Counted from the first letter of the stretch, positions 11,312-23,750 are shown. The stretch: 64,000 bases of DNA from Galeopsis tetrahit (GCA_963675135.1 OY776119.1:44205198-44269197); one strand, 5' to 3'. Numbers and translations are program-made. Notes: generated by a model from the sequence alone, not told the origin.

Positions 11312-11736
11312 CATGGTTGCAGAAATCGGGCCTAGGCGCTAGGCGGGAGGTATCCGATGGAATTTTACACTAATCGGGCCATCTAGGCGGCTGACTCATT
11401 AGGCGCTGCCTAGGCGGTCTAGGCGTCACTTAGGCGGTCTAGGCGGGTTTTCTTTTAATTTAAAAATTCGAAACTACGTAGTTTCATTCCCGTAAATAAA
11501 TAAATAAAAACTCAAAAATTACCAATTACATTTACAAACGTGAATTTTGGAAACAAATTAATAATACATAAATAAATTATTTTTTTAGTGTTGATATTCA
11601 TGTATTTTTTATAAAAAATATAAAAAAGTAAATAAAAAATCGGATCGCCTAGGCGGGCCTAGGCGGCGCCTAGGCGGTCTAGGTGCTAGGCGGTCAGAAA
11701 ACGCCCGACTAGCGATTTCCGATTTCTACAACCTTG
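11312..11736. mobile_element. hAT-like MITE built of CCTAGGCGG repeats
   Basis: The element is 425 bp and flanked by perfect 8-bp direct repeats GTCCTAAT (11304-11311 and 11737-11744), the target size of hAT transposons. Its ends are CATGGTTGCAGAAATCGG and, in reverse complement, CAAGGTTGTAGAAATCGG, with two mismatches in 18. Both subterminal zones consist of repeated GGCGCTAGG and CCTAGGCGG motifs (11325-11450 and 11640-11700), and the core is AT-rich. There is no coding sequence. The empty target site is present in the paralogous block at 50737-50744, which confirms the boundaries. Confidence 0.9.
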
Positions 11737-12285
11737 GTCCTAATAAATGCAAGCTAGATTTGATAAATTGTAAGCCTGTTTAAACTTGGGTCTTTTTGGC
11801 CCGAATCGGTAATTAGCTTGTCGGTCTAACTGGCTAGCCCGCCAGCCGTTTACTATTATTAATATTTATTTTTATATATATTCAGTATTCTACCGTTTGA
11901 ATTTAATTTTAAAAACACGAACAATCTACCCTTTGCCCATTTTTCCATACATACTAAATTTGGAGTTTAGACCCATTCGTCAATCGTCAGCCCATTACAC
12001 ATCATGTGTAGATTTTTTTTTTTTAATTATTGTAGTTTTGAAATAGAGTTTTTAAAGACAAAGTGGGATTGCTCAATAAGGGTGGGAATGGCCCAGGTTA
12101 TCTGACAGGGGTCTACGGCTCGGCCTTCTAAAGCTCGGCTCGACTTGACTTGTTTAATAAACAAGCCAGGCTCAAGTTTTTTTAAAAGCATTTTTAATTA
12201 AATAGGCCGGGTTTGAGCTTTTCCGTAAGTCTTTTAAGACCAATAGGCCGGCCTATTTAACTAAATCACAATAAAATTTAATCGA
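11737..12285. other. Non-coding duplicated flank
   Basis: I see no gene. Positions 11737-11920 are homologous to 50737-50930 (GTCCTAAT, GTTTAAACT, GGCTAGCCCG, GAATTTAATTTTAAAAACA). The part after about 12090 holds short GGCTCGGC and AGGCCGG motifs of unknown origin. Confidence 0.6.
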
Positions 12286-14712
12286 ATTCGCGAGGGAAGT
12301 TACCGAGGGCATTTAATCCCTCGACAATTACCGAGGAAATAGGCGAGTGGGGCAGTTGACGAGTAAATAGGCGAGGGCGTGTAAAACACTCGCAAATAGG
12401 CAAGGGGAATTAATATCCCTCGGCAACTAACGAGGGCCTTAGCGAGGGGCCCATTAATTTAATGTTAGCGAGGGAATGACCCTCAGTAAGTGGCCACATC
12501 ATTAAATGTTACCGAGGGATTGGGGGCCCTCGGTAAAATCCCTCGTTAACATTAATATAAATACATCTTCTTCTCCCCCAAATCGCAGAAGGCTCTGTAA
12601 AAAAAAAAAAACTAAGGTTTTCGGCCGCCGTCCAGCTGGTTGCCGCCGCTGCCGCAACAGATCGAGCCCCTTTTCATGTGATTCTTGTTCTACGCTTCAA
12701 CGTAGTCATTTCTACGGTAAGTTTTCTCGTTTTAATCGATTAAATTTAAAGTTATATAAAAATTTTAATTTATGTATATATATTGTTATGTACGTATGTA
12801 GGTATATATATATATATAAGGTGTTGAAGCATATATTATGAATTTAGAGCATGTATTGTTCTGCAAATTGGTAGTTTTTTTTTTTTTGTTATTTTGAAGC
12901 ATACAAATTATGCATGTACGTACGCATATATATATATATATATAGTATAGGTATGTTAATTTTTCTAATTTGTTAATTTTAGATTAATTGTTGATATAAT
13001 TTAAATTATTGTTAGAATTAATTGATGTATTTTTTTTGTTGTTAGGATGAAATTACATATAATTTTTTTGTTAGAAATATTTATAAATTTATTGTTAGGA
13101 AGATTAATGGGAGTTGAGGGGATGAGGTCTGGTTGATTGTATGTTGTAGAATGTGCGTTCTGACTTCATTATATTTTAATCAAGTTGGAAATGGATGCAC
13201 TAGGATTTTGATTATTTGGGAATATATGTACAATAACATTAGATGAAACTCTGGCGAATTTTTTAGAAAATATTATATTAAATATTTAAAAAATAATTAA
13301 TTAATTCTAAAGTATTTATTAATATTAAACAGATGGATTATTCAAGATGTAGTTGGATGTATGGTCCAAGATCGTTGTATGGAATTATTAACCCTGAATT
13401 TCTTAGTGGACTAGATGAGTTTATTGAAAAAGCCACTAGTAATTTGAATTCGATGAGAAAAGGAAAAATTAGGTGTCCTTGCACGAAAGCTAGATGTCGA
13501 AATCAGACGTTTAGAAATCCTAATGAGGTGAAAGCACATTTATACAATAATGGATTTCACCCCAATTATTATAATTGAATTTTGCACGGTGAGGAGAGTT
13601 GGGGTCCACGTCCATTATTTCAAAACCATGATGGATTTGCATCAACTTCACACGAATTTGAAACAACGGGCCCTACTTCGTACCATGATATGATAGAAGA
13701 CCTAACCGGTGGAGGTCCAACTTTTGGAAATGTGGAAGATCAACAACAAATCGAAGAACCCCCTAATGAGAATGTTGCACAGTTTTATGACATGCTTCGT
13801 GCAGCGCACGAAGATCTGTATATCATTCAATGATCGATTACTGAACATCAAAACCGAAAACAGATTGTCTGAAAGGGGTTACACTCAGGTCGTTGACTTG
13901 ATTCGTGAGATTTGTCCTCCAGAAAATAGGGTTCCTAAGAAATTTAACGATACCAAACAACTGATGAGTGGGATGGGTCTTCCGATGGAGAGGATTGATT
14001 GTTAAGGTTTGTGGAGGACCACGGTATAAGCCCAGTCGTTTTGATGCAAATGGTCGGATGAAAAAGAAACGTCCAGTTAAGGAGATGTTCTACTTTCCGA
14101 TAATTCCTCGTTTAATTTGCAAAGATTGTATATGTCCAAGACTACTGCAAAGGATATGACATGGCATGCACTTCAGACGATTCTGGTGTTATGCGTCATC
14201 CTGTAGACTCGTTGGCTTGGAAACATTTGGACCGTTCGTATCCTAATTTTGCTTCTGAAATTAGGAATGTTCGGTTGGGCTTGAGCACAGACGGTTTCCA
14301 GCCGTTTGGCATGACGGGGAAACAATATTCGTCATGGCCAGTGATACTTACTCCGTACAATCTACCCCCGTGGTTGTGCATGAAGGATCCGTTCATGTTC
14401 CTTTTGATTCTTGTGCTCGGGCCTAAAAGTCCAAAGGAGAAACTTGACGTGTTTTTACAACCACTGATAGCAGATTTGAGATTTCTATGGGAAAATGGGG
14501 TGCAAACATACGATGTTGCTAGAAAGCAAAACTTGTTGATGCGAGCTGCACTGATCTGGACCATTAGTGACTTCCCAGCATACTCAATGCTCTCTGGATG
14601 GAGTACAGCCGGAAGGCTTGCTTGTCCATATTGTGGGGAGTACACAGATGCATTCTCTTTGAAGCTCAGTCGAAAGAAATCGTGGTTCGACAACCATAGA
14701 AAGTTCTTGTAG
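12286..14712 (+). mobile_element. CACTA-A, truncated at both ends
   Basis: A subterminal array at 12286-12550 repeats GCGAGGG, ACCGAGG and CCCTCG on both strands, like that of CACTA-D. It is followed by a transposase leader (12560-13330, containing TA microsatellites near 12802 and 12928) and the first half of a TNP2 gene. No CACTACA terminus is found on the left. The right side is cut by the Sirevirus LTR at 14708, and the remaining 3' half is absent from the window. Confidence 0.75.
13333..14712 (+). pseudogene. TNP2-like CACTA transposase, N-terminal half
   Basis: The start MDYSRCSWMYGPRSLYGI and the cysteine cluster RCPCTKARCRNQTF form the plant transposase-associated domain. This is followed by the Transposase_21 region (LSERGYTQVVDLIREICPP, then DSLAWKHLDRSYPNFASEIRN and the C-P-Y-C knuckle near 14625). 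A stop replaces the expected tryptophan codon at about 13576. Frame changes occur near 13830 and 14000. About 20 codons are missing after ERIDC compared with CACTA-D. Homology ends exactly at the LTR that begins at 14708. It would have acted in the nucleus on the CACTA termini. Confidence 0.85.
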
Positions 14713-15982
14713 GACCCTAGTTGAGTAGTAAGATTGAGTAAGCAAGTAAAAGCCTAGAGGGGAGGGGTGAATAGACTTTTAAAAATCTTTCAAAATATCA
14801 AAGTACACAATGCGGAATATCATAATTAATCAATGAGCCCTTAAAATTTTATACTCAACTATTGTGATGAACACTGATCTTGTCTATTCTATAAGCAGAT
14901 TAATCAATTAAACACAGATAAAACAGTAAAGTAAATCAAACACAAGATTTATAGTGGTTCGACAATTTGTCTACATCCACTCTCACAACTCTAGTCGTGA
15001 AATTCTTATTAACTCTTCTCTTCGAGTAGTGTGTTCTTGTGGCTTTAAGTCCCAAGAAATAAGACTTCGATCTTTTCGATTATACCACCAGGTATATCTT
15101 CGATCTAACAACTAGCTATTTTACAAGCAACTAGCAACTTGAATAACAACAAAACATTAAAGAAAAATTCTCTATTTCAGTAGTAGCCTCCTTGAATATG
15201 ACTTGTCTTCTGGCTTAAACTTCTGAACTTCAACTCTGTGAGTTTCTCTTGCTTTGAATATCTCTTTGAATACGCTTTTGATCTCGTAGTAACAGTAGTC
15301 TCAAACGTTGAATGTCTTCGACTATTTATAAACTTCAGAAATCAAGAATAGTTTGTTATCCAACAACTTTTCTTGATAACTAACTTCAAAACATTTTCTT
15401 CTTATCCTTCAACGCGTTTCTTCAGTTAATTAGTTATTTCCATAACTAACTATTCGATACACGATTTTATCTTCATTCAGTTATTTCACACGTTTTTCAC
15501 TTGACTTGTCTTGCATCGACACTTATAATATTTCTTCAATCTTCAGTCTTCAGTACTTGTCTTGTCTTGTCAAGTCTTCTTCCAGTAGTAGACTTCCATC
15601 TAGAACTAATCTAGTCCTATCAATCTAATTATAACAAGACTATTACATTACTTTAAGCTTTATAATTTCAGCTTAGTCACCTTGTTAAACTATACATCAA
15701 TATTACATGAATATAAAATATAAACTATGAGCTACTATACAACAATTAAATGCTCATCATAAAACCTATAAAACTTCCAACACTTAGTTTATTTTTCCAG
15801 TACTTATAAATTGTACTTGTCTTTTCTTTCTTTTCTTTTCTTTTGCACTCTACTGATCTTGTCACAAGATGACTTCCATAACTAGATCAGTCAATACTTA
15901 AAAATATATTCAAGTCTACTTTTGGCTTATCAAAACTACTTCAACATCAATTAGGACTTATATTAGGATTCATATCCCAACA
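14708..15982 (-). repeat. Sirevirus-type copia 3' LTR
   Basis: Read on the minus strand it begins TGTTGGGATATGAATCC at 15982 and ends at CTACA (14708). It lies immediately after a purine tract and interrupts the TNP2 gene at a codon where CACTA-D continues. The length is 1275 bp and there is no coding sequence. The matching 5' LTR is not in the window. Confidence 0.75.
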
Positions 15983-16003
15983 ATTTCCCCCTTTTTGATG
16001 AAG
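15983..16003 (-). other. Polypurine tract of the Sirevirus
   Basis: The minus strand reads CATCAAAAAGGGGGAAAT directly before the LTR. This matches the A-rich plus G5 tract that primes plus-strand synthesis in this copia lineage. Confidence 0.75.
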
Positions 16004-16152
16004 CCAAAACTACTTGAATTATTTTAAGTCAGTAGACTAGTTAAGTAGTTATCTTCTTCAAAATGTTTATCTTTTTCATTCATAATCAGTAGATCAAGTA
16101 GATTACAAATACTTAGGAAAATAAATTGAAATAAGTAAAGTACTTACAATCT

Positions 16153-17348
16153 TCATTCCATGCTACCACCACTTGGAGTGTCAGCATCAGGATTCGAAAC
16201 TTGGAATGCTTCAAAAACACGTCGATGAATATCAGAAATATGATCTTCATTATCAATCTTCTCTTTCTCCAACAAATCTTCTTCAAACTTCTTGATTATG
16301 TTGAAGTCGACTATTTTTCCAGATCCTAACATTGGAGTTTCCCACTTAGGAAAATCTGGACAAAGAATATTATATTCAACTGCAGTAGCAATGCGCATAA
16401 TCAAATTCCACAAGTTGTTGTCTTCAACTTCCATGAATTTATCAAAGATAGCAAACAACTCGTCTTTGCTATCTGCATCACCAAACTTGCGAATAATCCA
16501 GTGATTTACTTCCCACTTCAACTTGACAATCTTCCATGCTTCTCTATGTTCAACATCAATGAATCTGTCAATCTGGGCATCTTCAATCACATCTGGATTT
16601 TCTTTCAGATCTTGCAACCTCTTGATATGTTTTCCAACCAGTCTTTTGTTGGCATATCGATCATCTTCTAGTTTCTGCTTTTTATGAATTTCTTCAATCT
16701 CTTTGTCATCAAAATTAGCAAGAATCTCACCTAAGGCTTCCTTCTTAGTCTCAAGCTTCCTTTTAACTTGCCTTGTTTTGACTTGAACTTCTTCAGAAAC
16801 AATAGACTTGCCTTTTGACAACCTCAACTGCTCTTCTACACTGATCTGCTCCAACTCAGCTTTCTTCACTAGTCATCTTCTAGTTGATCGAACATGAATA
16901 TCAGTAGCAATAGCAGTATGAGCATCAACATCAGCAGCTTTAACTTCTTCAATCTCTTCCCCCTTTTTGGCTTCATCACTTGCCTTAAGAGTGAAAAGAG
17001 AAGTGAATATGGTCATCTCTTCTTGAATGGCTTGCTTCATCAGATCAGTAGCCTTCTCGATCTACCTCTGATGACTTCCACCTTGACTAAGCTTTTCAAG
17101 ACGATCAATTGTGTATTCAAGTTTCTTAGAAGTTAAATTGAACTCATTTTTAAGTGAGTTGCAGTCAACTTGAGCAACCTATTTTCCTCTGTCATTGCGT
17201 TCAGAAGGGCTCGTGCATTCTCCAACTGTTCATGAGCTTCCCTTCTTTGCTCATCTGTAATCTCAATCTTCACCCGATATACTCTTTCCATTTTCCTTGA
17301 TTCTTTAGCTAAGACTCTAGCAAAATCAACGGGACTCTTCTCTGAGTA
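16153..17348 (-). pseudogene. Sirevirus extra ORF, C-terminal portion
   Basis: An open stretch at 16869-16153 encodes a Lys/Glu-rich, helical protein (EEIHKKQKLEDDRY and LLEKEKIDNEDH). The sequence from 17348 to 16870 continues coiled-coil-like coding (EQLENARALL, TEENRLLKL) but is broken by stops and frame changes. Together they form the decayed tail of the large frame that begins at 22653. There is no similarity to an enzyme that I recognise. Confidence 0.55.
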
Positions 17349-18233
17349 TTAGACCTGGTTTTGGATAAACAACTCAAGCTGATTGAACATTTCTTGCCTG
17401 AAATCAGTATCCAACTGATTTACTTCATTCAAAATCATTTCCTTCGAACTAGTAACCAGTGAACTATTCTGGTCCAACAAAACCTTCTTCATATCAGATT
17501 TTAAGAATTCATCAATCGAAGATTTGACAACTTGCCTCAAACTGCTTGTCAACTCATCTATTGAAGCAGATGGAACGGATTGAGTTGTGTGAACAATTTC
17601 TTCAGGATACGCTTCTTCCATCAACTCATCTTCTTCAGCCACAGTCACTTCAACCAACTGGTCATCCAGATTAGTAGCTAAGACCTCGTCTTCTACTACT
17701 TCTTCTGGAATAACACTTCCAGCTATGGCTTTTAAATTTAACATAGGAGAGTAAGGTATGATTGCTAACCTTTCTTCCTTAGCTTTGCGCTCAGCAGCTT
17801 CACATCCCTTCTTAACAATTTCAACTAACTTTGTAGTGTACGCACAAGTTTCTGCAGTAAAGTCTTTCTCCACTTGTCTGGTTATCTGGCCAACATTGCT
17901 CCTCGGTCCATGAGCATGCTGCACTTGGAAATTGAAGATAAGACCTCGAAGTTGGTCAGAAATGTTATCTAGATCAAGACTTGGATCAGATGATTCTGGC
18001 TCCTTGAAGTCGTCTTCCGAGTATTGAACACCCATACTTGGCCTGCTTGAACATAACACATCATCCGAAATATCAAACATCCTTTTCACAAGGTCAATCA
18101 AGGCCTCTGCACTTCTCAACTCAGAATGCTTCTTGACTCCACTGATCTCTTTCTGTTCCATCTCCCAATCTTGAAAATTGGAGATTCCGCTCATACCAGT
18201 TATCACCTCGAACATATCTTCACATGGTCCTTC
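17349..18233 (-). pseudogene. Sirevirus extra ORF, middle portion
   Basis: This acidic, helical segment continues in the same phase as 22653-20977 once the CACTA at 18234-20976 and one copy of its TTC target duplication are discounted. It ends at a stop at 17349. Repeated Leu/Glu/Asp patterns suggest coiled coil. Function is unknown. Confidence 0.6.
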
Positions 18234-20976
18234 CACTACAAAAAATGCTTTGATTAGAGACCAAAATTTTGAGACCGAGATAAATCAGTCTCAAATAGAG
18301 ACTGATTTGAGACCAATCCGAAAAAAATCGAGTTTTGAGACTGTTTTCAATTCGGTATTTAATATTATGTTTTCAGACCGCTTAGCCACCGAATTTCAAT
18401 CTCTAACCCGAAATTAAAATTAAAATTTTGAATTTTGTTTAGAGATCGACAATTCAGTCTTTAATTGGTATCAAAAATTCTGAATCCTAAAAATTTTAAT
18501 TGACAACAAATTTTGACAGCTCGTTAGAGACTATTTTTAGTTCGGTCTTTAATATTATGTTTTTCAGACCGCTTAGCCACCGAATTTCAGTCTCTAAACT
18601 GAAATTCAAACTCTGATTTTGAATTTTAATTGGAGACCAAAATTAAGTTTTTAATTGGTATAAAAAAATTGAATCCTAAAATTTTAATTAACCGTCAATT
18701 TTATCCGCCCATTTTAAGACTGTTTTGAGAATTCTTTGTCTAAACTCCGCCGCGACCTCTTGTGTACTGAACTCCTCCGCCGCCTCTAGTTTTAGTTGTG
18801 TCGCCAATCTTATGTTTTTCATCTTATTGCAAAAATTAAGAAACTCGCTTCTCATCTTATATTTTTTAACAAGAACATTCTCCTTTTATATGGACTGTCA
18901 CAAAAAAAAAAAAAATATATATATATATATATTAGTTGTGACATTATTTTGATGTGATGAAATAATGATATGTTAGAGAATATCTTTCGATTAGGACTAA
19001 AACTCCTTGAATCCAATTCGAGTAGCACTCAACTCAACAGTGTAATCCCAAATGGTTGCGTAATTGTCATGCTCACCGACCTAACGTCCCTTTTCAATTT
19101 TTTCCACTTTAACTGATTATATATTAAAATTCACATTAATCAAGTTGTCATTTAAACTATGACCAAATTCAACATAACTTTTCTCATATTAATTAATTTA
19201 TGAAGTGTTCGTTGATAATTTTATTTTCATATAGTTATTTTCATATAGTTAACTTAATTTGTCACCCTCCCAAATTCAACATAACTTTTACATCTTTTTA
19301 CAATTAAATTAGCAATGATTCTTCTAGTTGTAATAACTCATTTTCTATAGATGATATAAATTATATTTATACTAACTCATTTATGAATGATAGAATTGCA
19401 AAATTATTTACAAGTATTTTATAAATATATTTAAAAACTTTAAAAAATCGACTTTAAATGTCAGTAAATATATATATATATATATAGAAGATATATTTGA
19501 TTTTTACATTAATTAAATATAAGAGTAAATAAATTAATATAATTCAATTCACTCGTACATTCTACAACCCTATTCTCGATTCTTATTCTTAGTCTTCTAT
19601 GGTTTCAAGATACTGTCGATCATTCCTTCGTTGATATAATAATTATTGATTCCTATATATTTTAATTTACATTTAGTACGCAGAAAATACTCCTCATGAA
19701 ATGTGTGTTAGAGCATTAGGCCTAAAACACCTGGAATTCAAATTGATGAACACTTAACATAAAATTGACGCAATGGCTCGTTGGGTAAATTAAGGTTGTA
19801 TTTGGGTAAATTAAGGTGTGTACTTTTATTTTTATATATATATATATATATTATTAAATAGTAAATAATATTTATTCTTTGAATATAGTAATATAGCAAT
19901 ATTTATATTATATACATATCTTGTAATTCCTTAAATTCCTTAAATTTTTTACAATTAATTCAATAATTTTTATCAATTAATATATGTGAAAATGATTATT
20001 TTATTTGAGAAAATTATTTTGTACTTCTTAAATTAACGTTGATTTTGAAAATTTATTATTTATAACATATACAATAAAGAAATTAATTACATATGTATAT
20101 AATTATTTTTAAAATTTACACAAGACAATTACTTGTCAAAGTGGTGGGTGTCTATTTCTGGGCACCCATCCACCAGGGATCAATTCCCACCAAGGCCAAA
20201 ATAAAATGGTCAATTAAATAAAGAGGGTGGATGTGGGTGTGGGGTAAATAAAGGTGGGTGTCAGTGTAAATAAAGAGGGGGTAAGAGGGGGGTAAGAGGG
20301 TGGATGTGGGTGTGGGTGTGGGGGTAAATAAAGGTGGGTGTCAGTGTAAATAAAGAGGGGGGTAAGAGGGTGGATGTGGGTGTGGGTGTGGGGGTAAATA
20401 AAGGTGTGTGCGAGGGTGTGGGTGTAAATAAAGAGGGGGTTGCGGGTGTGGGTCGGGGTCGGTCAGAATTTAAATTAAGACCGTTTAGTGACCGAAAAAA
20501 TGGTCCCTAACTTTAAGATCGATTTTAGACTGTTTTAGGGCCCGATTAGGGCCCGAAAATAGTTCGTGACCGAAAAAATGGTCCCTAACTTTAAGATCGA
20601 TTTTAGACTGTTTTAGGGCCCGATTAGGGCCCGAAAATAGTTCGGGCCGACTCACGTTTAGAGACCATTTTAAGACCAAATTGTCGGTCCCTAATTTAGA
20701 GACTGACCGAAAATCGGTCCCTAAATCGGGCCCGAAAATAGTTCGGGCCGACTCACGTTTAGAGACCATTTTAAGACCAAATTGTCGGTCCCTAATTTAG
20801 AGACTGACCGAAAATCGGTCCCTAATTTGAGACTGTGTCATAAATTCAGTCTCTGAATATTAGGTACCGATGAAATAAGGACCTCCATAAATCGGTCCCA
20901 AATCAGTCTCTAACGTGTGTTGAGACTGCCTTTACAGTCTCAAAATCGGTCTCTAATCGATGTATTTTTTGTAGTG
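18234..20976. mobile_element. CACTA-B, non-autonomous, inside Sirevirus ORF
   Basis: The ends are CACTACAAAAAATGCTTTGA and, in reverse complement, CACTACAAAAAATACATCGA. They are flanked by a perfect TTC duplication (18231-18233 and 20977-20979). Subterminal zones at both ends repeat AGAGAC, GAGACCG and GGTCCC motifs, including two pairs of direct duplications at about 20460-20640 and 20640-20825. A GC-richer leader-like stretch at 18720-18860 may be the remains of the transposase promoter. No transposase frame is present. At 2743 bp it is a deletion derivative, of a different subfamily from CACTA-A and -D. Confidence 0.9.
20165..20460. repeat. G-rich minisatellite in CACTA-B
   Basis: Irregular units of about 60-95 bp built from GGTGGATGTGGGTGTGGG, GTAAATAAAG and GTAAGAGGG repeat about four times. 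The plus strand is strongly G-rich, with many GGG runs. Confidence 0.85.
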
Positions 20977-22653
20977 TTCTCTCTGAGCAACCCATGTGCA
21001 GATTCGAATCATCTTTTCATACGCTTCTGAACTGGTACCAATTTCAACTGTTGGGAGCTTCTTCTTTAGATTCTTAGTCATCTCTGCCCGGAGCCTCTTC
21101 TCCCTTGCGCACATCGGATAGTCGACTAAGTTGGGAAATCTATTTATGGGAGGGGTCTGAGTAAGTGGGGTCCTTATCTCAGTTGCTGAAGTGTTAGTTA
21201 ATGGGGTTCCCACAATAGATGGGTTCGGTGGTTCAACATATTCTGTTGAGGGTAGAGTAATTTGGGGTGTGGTTTCTTGGGGTTTGGGTGGGGATTGAAT
21301 AAGAATTTCACGTGAAGGTGCATTTTCAGCATGAACAAATACTGGGGCATCTTGAGTCAATAAAGAACTCAAGTGCTGAACAAATTTGGGTGTGGTTGAC
21401 TGAACTGGTCTGGCACGAGAACGAAGTGTTCTTGCCTTCTTCATAATAGGACCAGATGGAGGAGATATCGATGGAATGGAAGTAGAAGTACTAACCATTC
21501 TTGCCTTCTTGGGAGGAGAGGAGGATGATTCGGCTACCAGACGAGTAGGAGGGGGAGGACCAGACAAGTCGCCTCTGGGAATTTGACTTATTCTGTGCTG
21601 GTACTCTTCTTCAGTTTCTCTCTCAACTTCTGAAGACTCGTCTGATTCCGTTTCTTCAGAATGATCAACAGGCTCTATCAACGCCTCGTCTGAAACATAG
21701 TCAACTAATGCACCACTAGTTCCAGTTTGAACTTGATCCTCTTCTTCCTCACTAGACGATTCAGCCTCAATCATGGCATCTTTCAGATTGATCTGAACTT
21801 GCTTCTTCTCTTCTAGCCTGCCTTGGGTTTGCCTTTCAATAGCATCCTTCTTGAGATAGAACTTAAGAGGGTGAAACGGCTTGCCCTTACTCCAATTCTT
21901 CTTTGATGGTAACAAGTGAGGTAGAAGAACACTCAACTTGTTTCCAAAACTGACGGTAGCAGACACATTCCACTCACCTGAATCAGCATCCACCTTAACA
22001 TACTTCGAAAAGTACATTAACCTATCCATGAACAACTTTTGCCAATTTCCTTCCGTTATGCCATCGTAGATTGCGGCCATAACTCTCGCCTTCTGAAGGG
22101 TTACTGAATCAAAACTTCCAGTGACACCCAGCAACATCTTGCTTGCAATGTCCAGTAATGTCTTGTATTTTGGCAGGAGCGGTTTCTTCTTTACTGACGG
22201 AATCCTTCCATCGTTAGATAACTTGAGCTTTCGACCACAAAATATGCTCAAATATCTTAGTTCTTGGCCAGCCGCATAATTCTCAACATCAATTGAACCT
22301 GGGTTCAAATGAAGCTTTTCATCCAGCATTTCTCTAGTCACTTTCACTCGCCTTCCGCTGATGAAGGACTCAATATACTCGCCTCTATGAGTAGTAGACG
22401 CATAAAATTTCAGAACCTCCTCTTCTAGCACCACCTCTGGATACAACTCGAAGAACGGCTTCAGACCGCAGTTGTAGCACTTCATGAGAATCTCTCGATT
22501 ATCATCTGAATGCCTTCCTTTGAAGAAAAGGCAACTCTCTACATGGACTTTGCCTTCTGCCGCAAATTTTCCAACATTGAACCTAGCTTGCATGTTAACT
22601 TCAGAATCGAATATGTATATAGTAGACATGGTTGATTCGAAAATAGAATGCAA
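20977..22653 (-). pseudogene. Sirevirus extra ORF, N-terminal portion
   Basis: About 559 codons are open from 22653. The first 290 residues resemble the 'putative plant transposon protein' domain (ELYPEVVLEEEVLKFYAS, then LLDIASKMLLGVTG). The rest is Ser/Glu/Pro-rich and disordered (SSSEEEEDQ, PPPPTRL). The frame lies downstream of the pol C-terminus in the same direction, the position of the envelope-like frame of Sireviruses. No signal peptide or convincing membrane helix is visible, so calling it an envelope would be unsupported. CACTA-B interrupts it at 20976. Confidence 0.65.
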
Positions 22654-23539
22654 TACAATCAGATTAGCAATAGTGTAGTAGGCTCAAGAAAGAAATCGGA
22701 AACTTTAAGTAGAACAGTTATGAAAACGTGGGGAGTAATTTTCGGAATGAGGGGTTTTAAGAATTTGGGGTTTTTGAAACGTGTGGTTAGGATCGAGTAG
22801 ATTGATCCAACGGTAATAAGAAAAGCTTTGGAATTCAGTTGTGGAATCGAGAATATTATGCGATTTAGTATTGTAAATTTTGGAATCCGCCTTTGCTATT
22901 GGTTAGAACAGTAGGGTGTACTCATCTAACCTAATTGTAGTGAGTTTGGGCGGGAACTGGGTGTATACACCTCATTAAACGGAGTGTATAAATCCAGTTT
23001 TAGGGTTTCCAAATTTTCGCAATACAAAATTACATTTATACCCTTATATCAATTCCAATACTTAGTGAATCTAAATCAATAGAGAGCTTATCTGGTCTGT
23101 TCGAGTTCATCAGAACAGATTAGTAGACTACTTTGCACTAGACGAGTTCCCCCTTCGACTGTGCTTGTCTGTCTGACTGTCAAACTTCATTAAGTACCTG
23201 TCTTTGTACGACGAATGGAAGTAGATACGAGTGGTAGAGTAGAATAATTAAAATGAATATCAATCAAATGCAGTAATCAAGGTATCGATTAAGATGACTT
23301 TTAACAAACTTAAGAGTCAACATAAGAATATTTAAGAAATCATAGATTCCCCCTTAAATATATATTTTCTTAGTATTACCCTCAGCTTTACCAGCTTTCT
23401 CATCGGGTTGTTTGGTCATCTTGTCTGACCTTGTTTACCTGGATCTTAGTCGAGTTTGAATGTAATGGGACTTGTCTATGTTGTACTCGTCTGTTCTGCG
23501 AATGACTTACTTTTGAGTACTTGTCTTGTTAGTACTGCA
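22654..23539 (-). other. Spacer between Sirevirus pol and extra ORF
   Basis: This is AT-rich non-coding sequence between the pol stop and the extra ORF start. It contains short pyrimidine runs (CCCCCTT near 23350) but no supported feature. It could hold a splice acceptor for a subgenomic transcript, but none can be assigned with confidence. Confidence 0.4.
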
Positions 23540-23722
23540 CTATGCAGTGGTAGGGTCTAGATCAATCAATCCTAGACTAATGCATAATTCTCTGAAACGA
23601 GCTTCAGGTAATGGTTTTGTAAATATATTAGCTTTTTGAATATCAATGTGAATCTTTTCCATGCGAATGTTCTTCTTCTCAACATGATCACGTATAAAAT
23701 GATGTTTCACAGATATTTTATA
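23540..23722 (-). pseudogene. Sirevirus pol, RNase H C-terminal fragment
   Basis: The minus strand reads VKHHFIRDHVEKK, then ANIFTKPLPEARFRELC and a stop at 23540. This is the conserved end of Ty1/copia RNase H. The fragment begins abruptly at about 23722, where unrelated sequence (GGAAGGCCGCGTCG) starts. The remaining gag-pol and 5' LTR are missing. Confidence 0.85.
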
Positions 23723-23750
23723 CGGAAGGCCGCGTCGTTGTTCCCTAGAC

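Noticed and set aside
12560..12841. Small basic protein at 12506-12841
   Set aside because: It lies in the leader of the CACTA-A transposase, begins in the subterminal repeats and has no recognisable domain.
20953..22653. Envelope glycoprotein of an endogenous retrovirus-like element
   Set aside because: Position fits, but no signal peptide, membrane helix or glycosylation-rich ectodomain is visible. Only an extra ORF can be supported.
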